Source: Diphasiastrum complanatum (Eukaryota; Streptophyta; Lycopodiopsida; Lycopodiales; Lycopodiaceae). From it: a stretch of 64,000 nt of DNA. The notes under the pieces were generated by a model that searched no databases, was not told the DNA's origin, and saw only the letters and a program-made list of their open reading frames with translations. How positions within the stretch are numbered: the first letter of the stretch is position 1; every line of letters starts with the position of its first letter. This document shows positions 1-11,099 of this stretch, piece by piece. Position numbers and translations under genes: made by a program. Location of the stretch: NCBI GenBank assembly GCA_029204225.1, contig CM055092.1, positions 101,086,433 through 101,150,432 of the forward strand, given 5' to 3'.

Positions 1-1440
1 TTCCAACAAAGAAAGCAAAACTTCTTGACTAGAAATTGGCTATGTTTATCATCAAATTTAGTCCGATGATATAGTATGGTGCCTCAATTTCATCTTGATA
101 ATGTGTGGTCTTACATGTACAAATGTTTCCTTTGGAGTCAAATCTATGTACAATAAATGTTTCGTAACTGAGTCATTTTGGCCACAACAATTGCACTTGT
201 TTCCAACTTGTAGGCGCACTAGTCTTCAAGAGCATTTCAAGAAAATTCATCAAATCTACAATGACCACCTAAAAAAAAAAAATTCTAATATGGTCCGAAT
301 ATCTATTTTCACAAATAACAAGGCGATTGGCCACATCTATCTCTATGCATATACACATTAGACCTATTTTAGTTGACTTGTAATTGTTATATAAGATTCT
401 TTTTAGATAGACATAAATCATGTCACTATGCCCACACCTCAAGTGGTCAATTTTGCTTTGTATGATGAATTTTTGACACATTGCATTACTTATTGTTGGC
501 TTGAAGTCAATGGCTCATACTAATGAATTATGTGATGTAAATGTGATCATGTAAATATATGTTCTCAAATTTTGATTATTGAGATATAACTTTGAGAAAC
601 AATAACTTAATACTATTGATAAGACACCTTTCACCAATTAATGTAGGAAACATTGAATGTTCTTATATACCTTCATATAAGTGGGTTTCTTCTAAAAGAT
701 TTTTATAGTCACATATATCCCAAGAAAATCCATAAAACAAGTATTAAAATTTAGTATAATGTACATACAATGACTCTAATGTTTAATGTATCATAATTCG
801 TCTATCCTATTTTTGCAAAACTTCTAGAACGTACAATAAACGTAAGAGCATGCTTAAAACTATATTAATAGGATGCCCATGTGTTAGCATATGAAACTAC
901 TCGACTATTCAAGCAATGAGAGAATATGCTATTCAGAAAATGTATGTTCTCACAACTACATTGACATCAACTATTCTTGTAAATGAAAAGGTTTCCTCTC
1001 ACAAGTTATCAATACAAAAAAGTGTGCGACTTTCATTATGTACAAGTTCCAATGGGTTTGATTCTTGTCTGCAAGTTTCATATTGCCAAGCAATATCATG
1101 CAAGCAAATTTATTCTATTAAGGTCATATTAAAAACATATAGAAGTTTTGAGTTAGACAAAACACCCATAAAACAATATGTAGCATTATTAGTAGTCTTG
1201 GATATTCACGTTTTAAAGTAAAGATTTCTATTCAACACCTCTATCTACTTGATCCCATCATAACTTGCACACTTATTTTAGAATATGGACGTTACTATCT
1301 AACAAAATTAGGAAAAAATATATATTGATGGACCTAACAAAATATAATTTACCTTCTTCCTTGATTAGTCCATCAAATGCTTTGCATGTACTTCCATGCA
1401 AATATAATATCTTAAGCAATTGTTGAAGCTCCAATGATTC
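1..1440. other. AT-rich intergenic DNA, no gene seen
   Basis: Both strands contain only short open stretches (up to about 100 codons) with no recognisable domain and no convincing splice structure. Base composition is strongly AT-biased compared with the transposon-rich DNA to the right. I see no transposon termini. Confidence 0.5.
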
Positions 1441-1771
1441 TCTCTTGTGCACATAGAAAGAATATGTATTGTGTTGAACATTTGAAGTGTTGAGATAGTT
1501 TTTTCATTCCAAATAAATCATATACATGGGATTTCTCCCTTTTTCCTGAATTATGTAGAGGAATCAAATCTCTTTATGAGATCAAGTTAGACACCTTGAC
1601 AAAAACTCTTTTGTGCACATAAAAAGAATATGTATTGTGTTGAACATTTGAAATGTTAAAGTAGTTTTTTCATTCCAAATAAATTATATATTTGGGCTTT
1701 CTCCCTTTCTCCTAAATTATGTAGAGGAATCAAATCTCTTTATGAGATCAAGTTAGACACCTTGACAAAAA
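1441..1771. repeat. 166-bp tandem duplication
   Basis: Two head-to-tail units occupy 1441-1606 and 1607-1771. Both run from a TCTTTTGTGCACAT-like start to an ACACCTTGACAAAAA end and differ by roughly a dozen substitutions. There is no coding potential. It looks like a simple local duplication that has since diverged. Confidence 0.85.
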
Positions 1772-2199
1772 TGGGAGTAGGAATTGACTTACTTGATACC
1801 TATTATCAAGCCTTTGTTACACCCACTACTTCCCGAAGTAAAAGGAAAAATGTAGGATGAAAGAAGTCAATTATTCAAATAACTTGGAAAGAAGAAATTA
1901 CCTGCAACACAAGCATATGGCATAACCACATTAGAAAGATAAGATAAGGCAATCAAATCACATTTAATAAAAATTCTTAATCGGATCCACCTATTTTCCT
2001 TCAATGATCACCTAAATAACATAAACAATTGTAAATTGAAGAAAAGAAGTCAACCTTTAAGAAACATTAGCAAGATCAATTGAATCATACTTATGAGTTA
2101 GTAGTAATATTTGTGGGATACTTAAACACGATACCATCAAGTTGAAAAAACAACTATCTAAAAAGCTCTACAAGCAAATATAGCTCAAAGAAGTCAAAG

Positions 2200-2201
<2 letters not shown>
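1772..2201. other. Unassigned AT-rich stretch
   Basis: I recognise no gene or repeat family here. The stretch ends at a GA microsatellite. Confidence 0.4.

Positions 2202-2265
<64 letters not shown>
2202..2265. repeat. (GA)n microsatellite
   Basis: An uninterrupted GA dinucleotide run of about 64 bp. It is in the opposite orientation to the TC tracts attached to the LINE copies further right and is not adjacent to a LINE end. Confidence 0.95.
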
Positions 2266-2267
<2 letters not shown>

Positions 2268-2699
2268 CATAAACTCTACAAAATCATCCTTAGTTTACTC
2301 GCACTATCTTTTTTTTCCTTTATTGTATTTACTTTGTTGTACAAAGTTATATTTGCATAAACTCTTGGTAAACATTACAACACAACATTTGATTTCAACT
2401 TCTCTGTTTTGTTGCCCACACTACATAAGAGACAATCCACCTCGCTACGACGTGTAGGTTTTTCCATTCAAGGAAAGATTAGAACCTTGCCTTTAATGGG
2501 AGATCATTGCTACATAAAGTTATTGTAACCTTTGTATGATGTTGGTCTACATCTTCCAAAAGCTTTCTTAGAAATATCACCTCACAAGTTTTGTTGTGAC
2601 CCTATATTGGCTTCACTTAACAAAAGTGCTATAGTTACTTGCTTTTTGCTAGACCGAGAAACACAATGACAACTAAATGACACAACCTAACCAACAATG
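2266..2699. other. Unassigned stretch before LINE copy A
   Basis: Nothing recognisable. It lies between the GA tract and the first clear LINE ORF2 similarity (an SDHS-type endonuclease motif). Confidence 0.4.
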
Positions 2700-3525
2700 G
2701 ACTCTCACTACACTATCTGATCATTCACGCCTATCTTTTTGTCTTGGACATACTGCACGGTCTAGCATACATCCTATTCCTACTGCTACTCCTAATCATG
2801 CACCCATATACTGTTTTGATCCCATCCTCGTTCCTCTATACCAAGAATCTCTCACTGTCTTACTCATTTTCGTACTACATTGGAGGCTCAAGCCACCTTC
2901 CTCACCACTGCTCTTCATACAGTGGCCACACTTGCTTTCCCTTCTCATCGCCCTCCAACCAACTATCATTCACATAAAACCCATGCTCCTAAACAACCTT
3001 GGTATGACTCTGACTGCCTTTTCCTTCATCAACAAGTTATTTAGTGTCAATCACCCTATCTCCATGGTATCTTGCACACATACCGATAGGTCCTTCGCAA
3101 CAAGAAGCGTACTATAATACGAATCAAGGAAAAACGCTTATTAACTTTCTCTCCAGTTCCTCTACAAGTGCTTTTTGGTGTGCCTTTATCCCTTGCTCTC
3201 CTCCCTCCTCATTGACTGATCTCCAGATTTGGACTGATTATGCCACACTCTATATACCCTACCTATTGACACCCCCATTGTCATCTCTCCTCGTCCCTTT
3301 GAGTTTTCGTTCTTCACTGCTGACATGGTTCTCGCAGCCATTAAGAAGTTAAAAATCTGTCGTGCTCATGACATTGAAGACCTAGAATCTAAACTCCTCT
3401 TCCATGCTCCTTACACACTTGCACCTGTGCTATCCACTCTCCTTAACCAAGCAGTCATTCATGGTTTTCCTCCTTCTTGGTGCACTAATATCATCCACCC
3501 CATCCATAAGAGTGGTGATCCCATG
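2700..3525 (+). pseudogene. LINE copy A, ORF2 endonuclease end to start of RT (degenerate)
   Basis: Frame-shifted remnant of the window's LINE family. It begins at the endonuclease motif TLSDHSRLSFCLG and continues through the endonuclease-RT linker (FWCAFIPCSPP, then WTDYATLY). It ends in the region before the RT domain (SWCTNIIHPIHKSGDPM), where intact copies continue into NYRTIMI. Several frameshifts and stops separate the pieces. The RT palm is absent, and a foldback element begins exactly where the RT should start. The subfamily is the same as copies B and C (called LINE-I here). Confidence 0.8.
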
Positions 3526-3760
3526 AAAGCCCTCGACGAGAGCTTTTCAACGACACCCAACATGACCCAGTTACGAGCTACAGTGAAGAAGCTATGGCTA
3601 GTCAAAGTTTTGGTCGGTCAAACTGGTCAACTACGCTTGAAAGAGATATCGGGTTGACCAAGTGTTGACAGACCAAAACTTTGACTGGCCATAGCTTCTT
3701 CACCGTAGCTCGGAAATGGATCATGTTGGGTGTCGTTGAAAAGCTCTCGTCGAGGGCTTT
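3526..3760. mobile_element. Foldback (long inverted repeat) element
   Basis: The two ends are inverted copies of each other. The left arm is about 3526-3631, starting AAAGCCCTCGACGAGAGC, and the right arm is about 3652-3760, ending in its reverse complement. About a dozen mismatches and a loop of about 20 bp separate them. It sits inside the LINE ORF2 remnant after a GATCCCATG sequence that belongs to the LINE. It encodes nothing and resembles a MITE or foldback element. I could not define a target duplication, so a local inverted duplication is also possible. Confidence 0.7.
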
Positions 3761-3940
3761 CTAATGGCATCGTAATCATCTCAATCCGAGCTGTCCTTCA
3801 AAAGTTATGATTTTTTTTTTTTTCAGTACAGACTATATTATGCACATAATAGCTAACCATCGAAGATTGTGTGGGCAGGACTGTGGGCAGAAAAAGATAT
3901 TATTTTAGTAGTTCATTGTCAAAAAATTGTCATCCTATGT
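3761..3940. other. Non-LINE insert between foldback and LINE remnant
   Basis: A stretch with a T13-type homopolymer and no LINE similarity. It may be part of the same insertion as the foldback element. Confidence 0.3.
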
Positions 3941-4170
3941 GGCAATCCTTATAGGGCCCTTTCCAAGGCCAAATTTTCTCTAATGGCGGCAAAGGCGTGG
4001 TGTACAGGTCTTACCTCCTCGGATTGGTCTCGTATATCTCAGTTAGATCACCATGCTATCTCGGATGATTAGGGCTAAGACCTCAATCCCACACCAGATT
4101 ATCATTGTTGAGTTTGTTGTTCCTCCCATTTTAGTTGTTGCCCTTTTTTGGCTCACTATATATATATATA

Positions 4171-4207
<37 letters not shown>

Positions 4208-5241
4208 AGAGAGTATGGACTCTCCCTTCTGACAGATATTCCTCCTTGCAGTCACATCCTCGAGGTTACAATACGATCGTGGACTTCATTTCTCCTGGTA
4301 CTCTCAAGCTGCACGCCTCTTGAGTGCACTTGGTATTCCAATTTCTGATCTCCCAATAGGCAGTCATGAGTACATTAGAATGTCTATTTATCGAGCCTAT
4401 ATCCAACATACTTGGCAAGGATAATTGAGCATTAAGCCAGATTTCTGTTGGACATATTTTTTGGACCTTGATATAACAAGTTTTCCTATACGAACACGCT
4501 ACCTTGATTATGGACTCACATTATTTACGATTTACTCTTGGATAGTTTTGGGTTTCTTCCCACTAGCTTGCTATTGAGACTAGTCGTTATCAGGGTATTT
4601 CACGTGAGGACAAACTATCTTAGATGTGTTCCTTGGGGGAGATTGAATTGGAGGAGCATTTTCTTTTCAAATATTCAGCCTACTATGAGATTCATGGGCG
4701 TTATCATTGTCTTTTCAAGGATGCACCCACTTTACGCTCTCTCATCACTTATGTGGATCCTAGATGCGCTGCCCTTTTGCTATATGAGATGTCCTTATTG
4801 CGGAGAGTCTAGGCTTAAGTGGATGTGACATACAACCTCTAATTATGGACTTTCTTACCAGTCGTCGTCCACGAGCAGATTCAGAGCTAGATGATGACAT
4901 AGACATTGACCTAGCCCATTGTGATCAGAGACAATGTTTTGCCCTAGGTACTGCCATAGCTCATGCACCTACACGTACCAGGAGAGTATGCCCTCATAAG
5001 TCCCATACTAGTCAGAGTCAGTGCCCACAGAGATGACACAGACGACATCAACATCCATTCTCTACCACAGTACCATCCTCTGGGCCTCATATCACAAACT
5101 TTTTCAGTAGACTCAGCTAATATCATATACACTTCTATCTTTTGGATATGTTTTCATTTGCTAAAGTTTTCTAGTGATAGACATTATATATTCAGATTAT
5201 GTTTCTTTAGTTGTTTTGCGGAGTTACTATGCTCTCATGTT
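3941..5241 (+). pseudogene. LINE copy A, ORF2 C-terminal region and 3' UTR remnant
   Basis: Similarity resumes at AAKAWCTGL, downstream of a deleted RT palm. It continues through the connection region, a finger region that has lost its cysteine pair (CSLGEIELEEHFLFKY) and the C-terminal tail. Two tail motifs survive: QPLIMDFL (4833-4856) and HITNFFSRLS just before the stop at 5118-5120. A TA microsatellite (4157-4206) interrupts the reading frame. The 3' UTR is cut at about 5242, where GQ gypsy sequence begins, so no TC tail remains. Confidence 0.75.
4157..4206. repeat. (TA)n microsatellite
   Basis: About 50 bp of TA dinucleotides with one TC interruption, inside the decayed LINE copy A. Confidence 0.95.
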
Positions 5242-5368
5242 ACTCGTCATACTCTATACCGAGAATGTCTGGAATGATCAGCTTGTTGAGAATGCCACTT
5301 GGGAAAGAGACAGCCTCCTTCGCAAGATTTTTCCAGACTTTGTCTTAGAGGACCAAGACGGTTCTTAA
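5242..5368 (+). pseudogene. GQ gypsy pol, C-terminal fragment
   Basis: Last part of the GQ-family polyprotein, ending in a chromodomain-like tail (NATWERDSLLRKIFPDF) and the stop at 5366-5368. A short deletion relative to other copies removes the YLVEWN part of the chromodomain. It abuts LINE copy A on the left and runs into a polypurine tract and LTR on the right, so it is a 5'-truncated element. Confidence 0.85.
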
Positions 5369-5379
5369 GGGGGAGGGAG

Positions 5380-5737
5380 TGTTACGAGCTCGTAACCAGT
5401 GCCGAACCCTAGGGAACACAGATAGGTCAGATACCACAGTCAGGGTCGTGTCCAGTGTACATGACCAACAGGGCAAGACAGTGTGAGTAGTGTGCCCCAG
5501 CACGGTCCATAGCCATGGCGGGCCTAACACAGCCTAGGGACCCTGTCAGCAGGATAGGGCCCCCAGTTGGGTCCTGACGTGCAGTCGACCACGACAGTGC
5601 CACGTGGCCGACACTTGGCAGTTGCATGCTACCAGTCCTCACACTGGGCTAGGAGGGGCTTACTCTATATCAGGGAGTAGGCAAGGTTGGGTGGATCAGT
5701 TAGTGTTTGCCCTACTGTGGTGTTAGGATCTATTACA
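5380..5737 (+). repeat. GQ-family LTR (358 bp)
   Basis: It begins TGTTACGAGCTCGTAACC, ends GATCTATTACA, and follows a purine-rich tract (AAGGGGGAGGGAG). The same 358-bp unit recurs at 27095-27452, 30590-30947, 38346-38703 and 43106-43463. The first 17 bases contain the palindrome TTACGAGCTCGTAA. Confidence 0.95.
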
Positions 5738-5766
5738 TCTACCCACCAAAGAGCTATCAAAAGCTA

Positions 5767-6593
5767 TCATTCGTCCAAAAACAGGTTGCTCTCGGGTAAA
5801 GAGAGAAGGTCTGTAGTTTGATCTTCGGTGCCACAGAACTCAAGATGAATTTCCCCACTGTGCACTTTTTCCCGTATGAAGTGTTGGTCGACCTCAATGT
5901 GTTTTGTCCTAGCATGGTATATAAGATTCCTCACAAGCTGAATGCAACTTTGGCTATTGCAATACATCACTGTAGGACTCACTTGAGCAATTTGCATATA
6001 AAAAGAATATAATGTTTCCTCCAAACTTCTAATCCTAGGCAGTAATGTATCATGCCCAAATCTCTCATGTCAAATTCACGTGAAAGATTTTCTTTAACCT
6101 TAGCAATAAGCAACTTATTGCTACCCGTGATGATTAAATCATCAACATAATCACTATGTTTCTCCCTAAAAACATACAAGTTACAGTCATATTTACTTCT
6201 CTTGAAGTTATGCTTTGTGAAGTAATCATCAATATGACTGTACCATGCCTTGGGTGCTTGCTTTAACCCGTACAAAGCTTTCTTAAGCTTACATACCAAA
6301 TGCTCTTTGCCCTCATCCTCAAACCCTTGTGGTTCCTCCATGTAAACCACTTCCTTCAATTCTCCATTGAGGAAGGGACTTTTAACATCCATTTGCTAAA
6401 TGTCCCAATGAAAACAGGCTCCCACTGCCAATGCGGTTGCTATTGATGTCATCTTAGCAATAGAAGCGAACTCCTCATTATAGTGAATCCCTTCTTGTTG
6501 AACAAAATTTTTTGCAACAAATCTTGCTTTATGCTCTTCTATCTTAGTATCTTGCCACTTGCCTAATACTTGGTCATGTAAACCCATTTGCAA
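5767..6593 (-). pseudogene. Copia-1 reverse transcriptase and RNase H (broken)
   Basis: Ty1/copia pol, C-terminal half, on the minus strand. Seen in order: EEHKARFVAKNFVQ; DVKSPFLNGEL, which contains the first catalytic Asp; ALYGLKQAPKAWY; the catalytic YVDDL; and an RNase H end with ARTKHIEVDQHFIREK. A stop lies between HWDI and MDVKS (about 6393). Frameshifts occur in the palm (REKHSDYVDDL lacks residues) and after KLLK. It cannot be functional. The 3' LTR is not visible and the GQ LTR abuts it at about 5738. Confidence 0.9.
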
Positions 6594-7453
6594 CCTATTG
6601 GTTGCTTCCCTTCAGGTAAATCCACAAGCCTCCATGTGTCATTCTACATGACGGAGTCGTACTACCCTTGCATAGCATTTTGCCATACATTTACCTTCTC
6701 GGCTTCAAAGAATGACTGTGGCTTGTGTGACTCTAAGATAGATGTCATAAGGGTTGGTCTCCTAATTCTCGTGTTGCATAGGTTTCCTATAAGATCTCCT
6801 TGCATCTTCCCTACTACATTCACCTTCTTCCATCATCCCTCTATGTTTGACTATTTGCCAATACCACCTTGGTAGACTCTTCGAAGGGGGAGGTGATGCG
6901 GATGGTGATCATGTGTCCCAATGCGTCTCTCTAGCCCTCTTTGCCCTTTTCACTTGCGTCTCATCAATATGCTCATCTTGTTCTTGCTCTTGAGGCTGAA
7001 AGATCTCCTGATTGGGCTCCTTTGACATCTGCTCATTAAAATCAATAATTGGAAGATTGGCAAATGCCTTAGCCTTGAGCATGTTACATGCACACTCAAC
7101 TATGGACCTGTTCTTTCTCTCAGCGACACCATTTTGTTGAGGAGTATTTGGAATAGCAAAATGATGCTTGATTCCACTTGAGTTGCACAGATTAGTGAAC
7201 TCTCCTAATATGTACTCACCACCCTTGTTAGATATGATCTACTTTGCATGGGTCAACACAAATTTTTATGGACAAATTCAAGTACTCGCTTTGCCCTGAC
7301 AGCCTCTAATTTAGGAAATCTTTTCCTTTGTTGCTTGCCAAGTGCACACCCTTTGCAAAAGTTAGTACTTGTATTGATAGAAGGTAATCCAATTAATGCT
7401 TCTTCAGCATTTGTAGGCTTTGATAACTCAAGTGGCCATATCTCTTGTGCCAT
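6594..7453 (-). pseudogene. Copia-1 GAG-pre-integrase and truncated integrase
   Basis: On the minus strand, a GAG-pre-integrase module (CKGCALGKQQRKRFPK) is followed almost directly by the second half of the integrase core (GGEYILGEFTNLC, then TPQQNGVAERKNR with the catalytic Glu). The first half of the core, including the first catalytic Asp, is missing, so an internal deletion joined the two near 7250. The stretch 6600-6890 corresponds to the integrase-RT linker. Confidence 0.85.
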
Positions 7454-7515
7454 AGCTTATCATGACTAGAAGTCATGCTCATTGTCCTTCACCAAACAAG
7501 TAGACTCATCAAACA

Positions 7516-8600
7516 CTATTGCCATGTTTGGTTTAGTAATGGCCCCATCTGAAAGCAGGTTCTCTGGACAACCCTGGTACAAATAGGACATTCTTTATGA
7601 TCTTTACGTCCCTTGAAGGAAGTTTTACAGGTACCACTTCCTTGCCTTTGACTTGATGTGTTGTATTGTCCAAGGCATACACAATGTCCGCAATTTATTC
7701 CTTCAAAGGAATCCAACCAACCTCGATGTGGAGTCATGTGTGTAGAGGCACCAAAATATGTACCAGCCAACACTCATGGATTGAGTTGCCAATGCGGCAC
7801 TGAAGAGTTCAAACTATCAATGTCTTCATTATTGTTATTTGAAACCTTCTCAGCAAAGTGACATGCCTACTTCTTGCCTTTCTTTTGCTCACTTTGCTTC
7901 TTACGACATTCAAAAGTAAAATGACTATATTTGTCGCAATAGTTGCAATTACTCTTTCTTTTTGGTGTAGATGAAGAACCAGAACTTTGTGAGTCTGAAA
8001 CTTGCATCTAACCCATCTGTTGCTCAAGATTTTGCATCGAATCACCAACATTGAATTTGCCCTTTTTCTTGCCTTTGGTGAAGTGCTTTTTCTTCTTCGA
8101 AGCACATGTTTGCTCATTACCTTCCCTTTCAGAAAGGTTCTTCCTCCTCACATCTTCATGCATGAGTAAACCACATAGTCCTTCAAATGAGGGAGATCTG
8201 TCCCTTACTGAGAGACACATGATGTAGTCTTGAAAAGTCTTTGACAAACTGTTCAAAGCTATTGAGACTATGTCCTTTTCACTGATATACTCTCCAACTG
8301 TAGCAAGTTGATCTTGAAGATCCTTGACCTTTGTAATGCGCTCAACGACTGAATAAGTGGACTCCATTCTAATGGATGTAGTTTGTTTTGCAAATAGGTG
8401 ACTCTAGCCATATTGACGGTTTCATACATAGACCTCAATATCCACCAAGATTCACGAGGTCCTGTCTAATGTGAGGGATAATGTTATCCACGTCCCATCA
8501 TTTTCTATCCATGAGAATGTTTTGCATCTTAAACTTTCGCACCTTGTAATTGGTTCCATCCAATCTACTTGGCTCAATGAGTAGACTCTAACCATGATTG
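7516..8600 (-). pseudogene. Copia-1 gag and protease region (broken)
   Basis: Minus-strand gag of the UBN2 type. The N-terminus carries a degraded form of the usual NYKxWKFKM signature (about 8540-8600). Then come RITKVKDLQDQLATVGEYIS and LSKTFQDYIMCLSV. Farther on is a lysine-rich stretch with a decayed zinc knuckle (about 7900-7960) and a protease-like remnant (YFGASTHMTPH, about 7710-7770). Stops and frameshifts divide it into at least four pieces. Confidence 0.8.
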
Positions 8601-9039
8601 ATTCTTCAATCAAACAGAAAAATCTCTTGAAAAATACTCAAGAAATGAGGTGCTTTAAGAAACTAGGTTTCGCACATACTAGTGTAATATGCTACTTGTC
8701 AAATGCCCAACTGATTCTATTCTTGTCTTTGCCACACAATATGGCCCTACTATGCCTTGTAGAAGATCCACTTTGCACCTCTATTGGATCTCCCTATAGT
8801 AAGTGTGCCCTACTTCTCCACAAGCTGCTCTCTTCAACTTTTGGAAAGTTGCTCAGAATACAAAGACTTTTGGTACAATTGCGCTCCTCTTATCACCAAC
8901 TGTCCAACTATACTTCCTGTTTTGAAAGCTGACTGCTCTACAAAATGTGTGCCCACTTTCAACTTAAGCTCCTCATTTAGAAATCTGAAAAATGATCTAG
9001 AAGTTTCCAAACTTTCACAAATCACAAGCTAAACAACCT

Positions 9040-9051
9040 GCTCTGATACCA
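9040..9051 (-). promoter_or_regulatory. Primer-binding site of copia-1 (initiator tRNA-Met type)
   Basis: On the minus strand TGGTATCAGAGC lies upstream of the copia-1 gag. The adjoining 5' LTR should occupy positions above 9052, but copia-2 gag sequence starts within about 60 bp, so that LTR is truncated. Confidence 0.8.
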
Positions 9052-9059
9052 TGATGAAC

Positions 9060-9911
9060 AAATTTATGCAAAATTACTGCTACACATTTCTCTGATTGGG
9101 ATCAGAACTATCTTCCATACTTTGGGCCTATCGAAATAGGCATTATATTGCAACAAATCCTTCACCCAATGACCAATCCTTTTACAATAGAAGCACTTTC
9201 TTTTCTTCTTCTTACTGGTTCATGTACCATCATCTTTCTCATGTTATGGCTTCCTTTGTAATTTCTTGCGCTTTTGCTTTCCTATGTTCAATATTGCTTG
9301 GTCATCAATTGCCACTAACATTGTTGCAAACAAATCCCTATGGTGCTCCTCTTGTAGGAGAATGTCGTGTAGCTCCTCAAAATGGGATAATCTCTCCTCG
9401 CAAGATGACAACCGATACTTTTCTACAACTCTATTCATTGTCATATGAACAAGCTCCATGTCCCTTATAGGTTCACCAATGTCTGCCAATTGATCCCATA
9501 ACTCCTTAATGCAAGTAAGATAGGCTTCCGTGCCTTCACCTTCTTTCATTTTGACATTGTTTAGTTTTTTCAGCAAGAACATCAATCATGAGGGAACCGT
9601 TGCTTGAAATTGCACCTGAAGTGCATTCCGAGATGCACCTCTAGCTATATGTCCATCACCCATGTGAGATATTATGTGATCCTTTCTAACAAATTGATCA
9701 TTGACCACGCCTTGTGTGCACATTGATCAAAAGCCCTTGGATTTATTGGTATTGTCCTCGGTCTTTCTCGATGCCAGTCTGCCCAGTTAGAATGTCCAAA
9801 AGTTCTTGTTCCACAGAAATGCTCTTCATTTTAAACTTCCAAATCCTATAATTTGAAGTCCCTTATAGCTCACTATTTTATGCCAAGAGAGTATCACCCA
9901 CAATTGCCATT
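9060..9911 (-). pseudogene. Copia-2 gag (broken)
   Basis: A second copia gag on the minus strand. A plausible start is MAIVGDTLL at 9911, then GTSNYRIWKFKM with the L..I.TG motif. A UBN2 domain follows (KLNNVKMKEGEGTEAYLTCI, then LWDQLADIGEPI). It ends in a basic region and an altered zinc knuckle (KRKCFYCKRIGHW, about 9170-9200). Internal stops are present. No pol follows, because copia-1's primer-binding site is reached first. Confidence 0.8.
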
Positions 9912-10587
9912 TTTTTCCCTCAAATCTTGCTTGATTTTTGCTTTAAACCACTTGAAACAAGCCCTTGAGAGCTATAGCAACAAATAGAAACTCCTATTCC
10001 TGCTCTTATGTCCATAAATAACTTTTCAAGTTCCCCATATTCTGTACACTAGAATTGTGAGAAAACAACTCCAAAATCTGTCTCCCTTGATGAAATTCGC
10101 TCTCTGTTTGCTGACTCTATCTAGAATTTACATACTCCAATATGGCCTTTATTTGACCCAAAAATACTACTTGCGAAAGCTATTCTTTTCCAAAACGCCT
10201 ATAGCTAATTCTAGAGGTCTGAATTAGAACTTCATTATGAATTAAACTAGGCTTAAAAAGGAAATTCACCTGTCGGGCCCTTTCAAAATCCTCCAATTTG
10301 AAGATTTTCAATGAAAACTCTTTCAAATGCCCTTCATTTCCTTTACAAGTGAAGTGTAGGGACCCAACACACATCAACCTTTGATCTTTGAGTTAAATGG
10401 GTCAATCTTGACCGTTCATGATTGAAAGATCGCTATCTGATGGTTCACAGACCTTTGGGCACCAACGTGCTCACCTTCCACGTGCTAAGCAATTGTGTAC
10501 ATACGTACTCTCGACTTTGGCCACATGTGAGCCTGCATAGGTTCTCTCTCTCATAGACACAAACACAGACAGACAGACATGGACGCG
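9912..10587. other. Unassigned stretch, possibly copia-2 leader
   Basis: It lies directly upstream (minus strand) of the copia-2 gag and could be its leader or LTR. No clear primer-binding site or LTR ends are visible. Short minus-strand open frames have no recognisable domain. Confidence 0.3.
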
Positions 10588-10610
10588 CGCGCACACACAC
10601 ACACACACAC
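10588..10610. repeat. (CA)n microsatellite with CG start
   Basis: Alternating purine-pyrimidine run, GCGCGC then about ten CA units, preceded by a short (ACAG)n stretch. Confidence 0.9.
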
Positions 10611-10854
10611 CAAAAGAGATATGGCCATGCCAGAAATCTAACCCAATCCCCACAAGTCTATGGTGAAACTACTCCACGATTGTCTGCAGCCTCTAAGCCT
10701 CATACTACTTTCATTTCAATTCAAAGTCTGTCAGCCCTGTTTGTTTTGAGAATCTAAATATTTCAATAGGCTTATCAATTGTTAAGTTGCACATTTTCTA
10801 GAATTCAATATTGTAGATAAATTGGAGTTTTGATTGTTTTTTAATACCTTCTCT

Positions 10855-10994
10855 TCTTGCATTATCCTTCGCAGCCTCAAGTTCTGAGCTCTTGCCAACT
10901 TTCCTGCTCTTTCCTCAATATTGAGGTTGCCTTTTCAACTTTTGCATTCACCAACTCACTAATGTCATGGTTGAAACCTATCTGCCTACTATTT
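10855..10994 (-). pseudogene. Possible decayed host exon (coiled-coil type), unidentified
   Basis: On the minus strand an acceptor-like TAGGCAG is followed by an open frame (GFNHDISELVNAKVEKAT, then ILRKEQESWQEL). After a one-base frame change it continues as ELEAAKDNARRE up to a donor-like GAGAAG/GTATTA. The heptad-like charged composition suggests a coiled coil. I do not recognise the family. It may be a pseudogene exon, or chance. Confidence 0.2.
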
Positions 10995-11099
10995 TCATTT
11001 TTCTCAAATATCCTTAGCTTTAGTATGTAAACATTGTACAGTAGAGTGTACACATGTGCGGATCTCTGCTGAATGTACAGGAACCCTTTAAGTCCCACA

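Noticed and set aside
2202-2265. GA tract as another LINE boundary
   Set aside because: It is the reverse orientation, and the nearest LINE similarity is more than 400 bp away on the other strand.
9040-9051. Possible tRNA gene fragments at several GCTCTGATACCA sites
   Set aside because: These are primer-binding sites next to LTR ends; no cloverleaf surrounds them.
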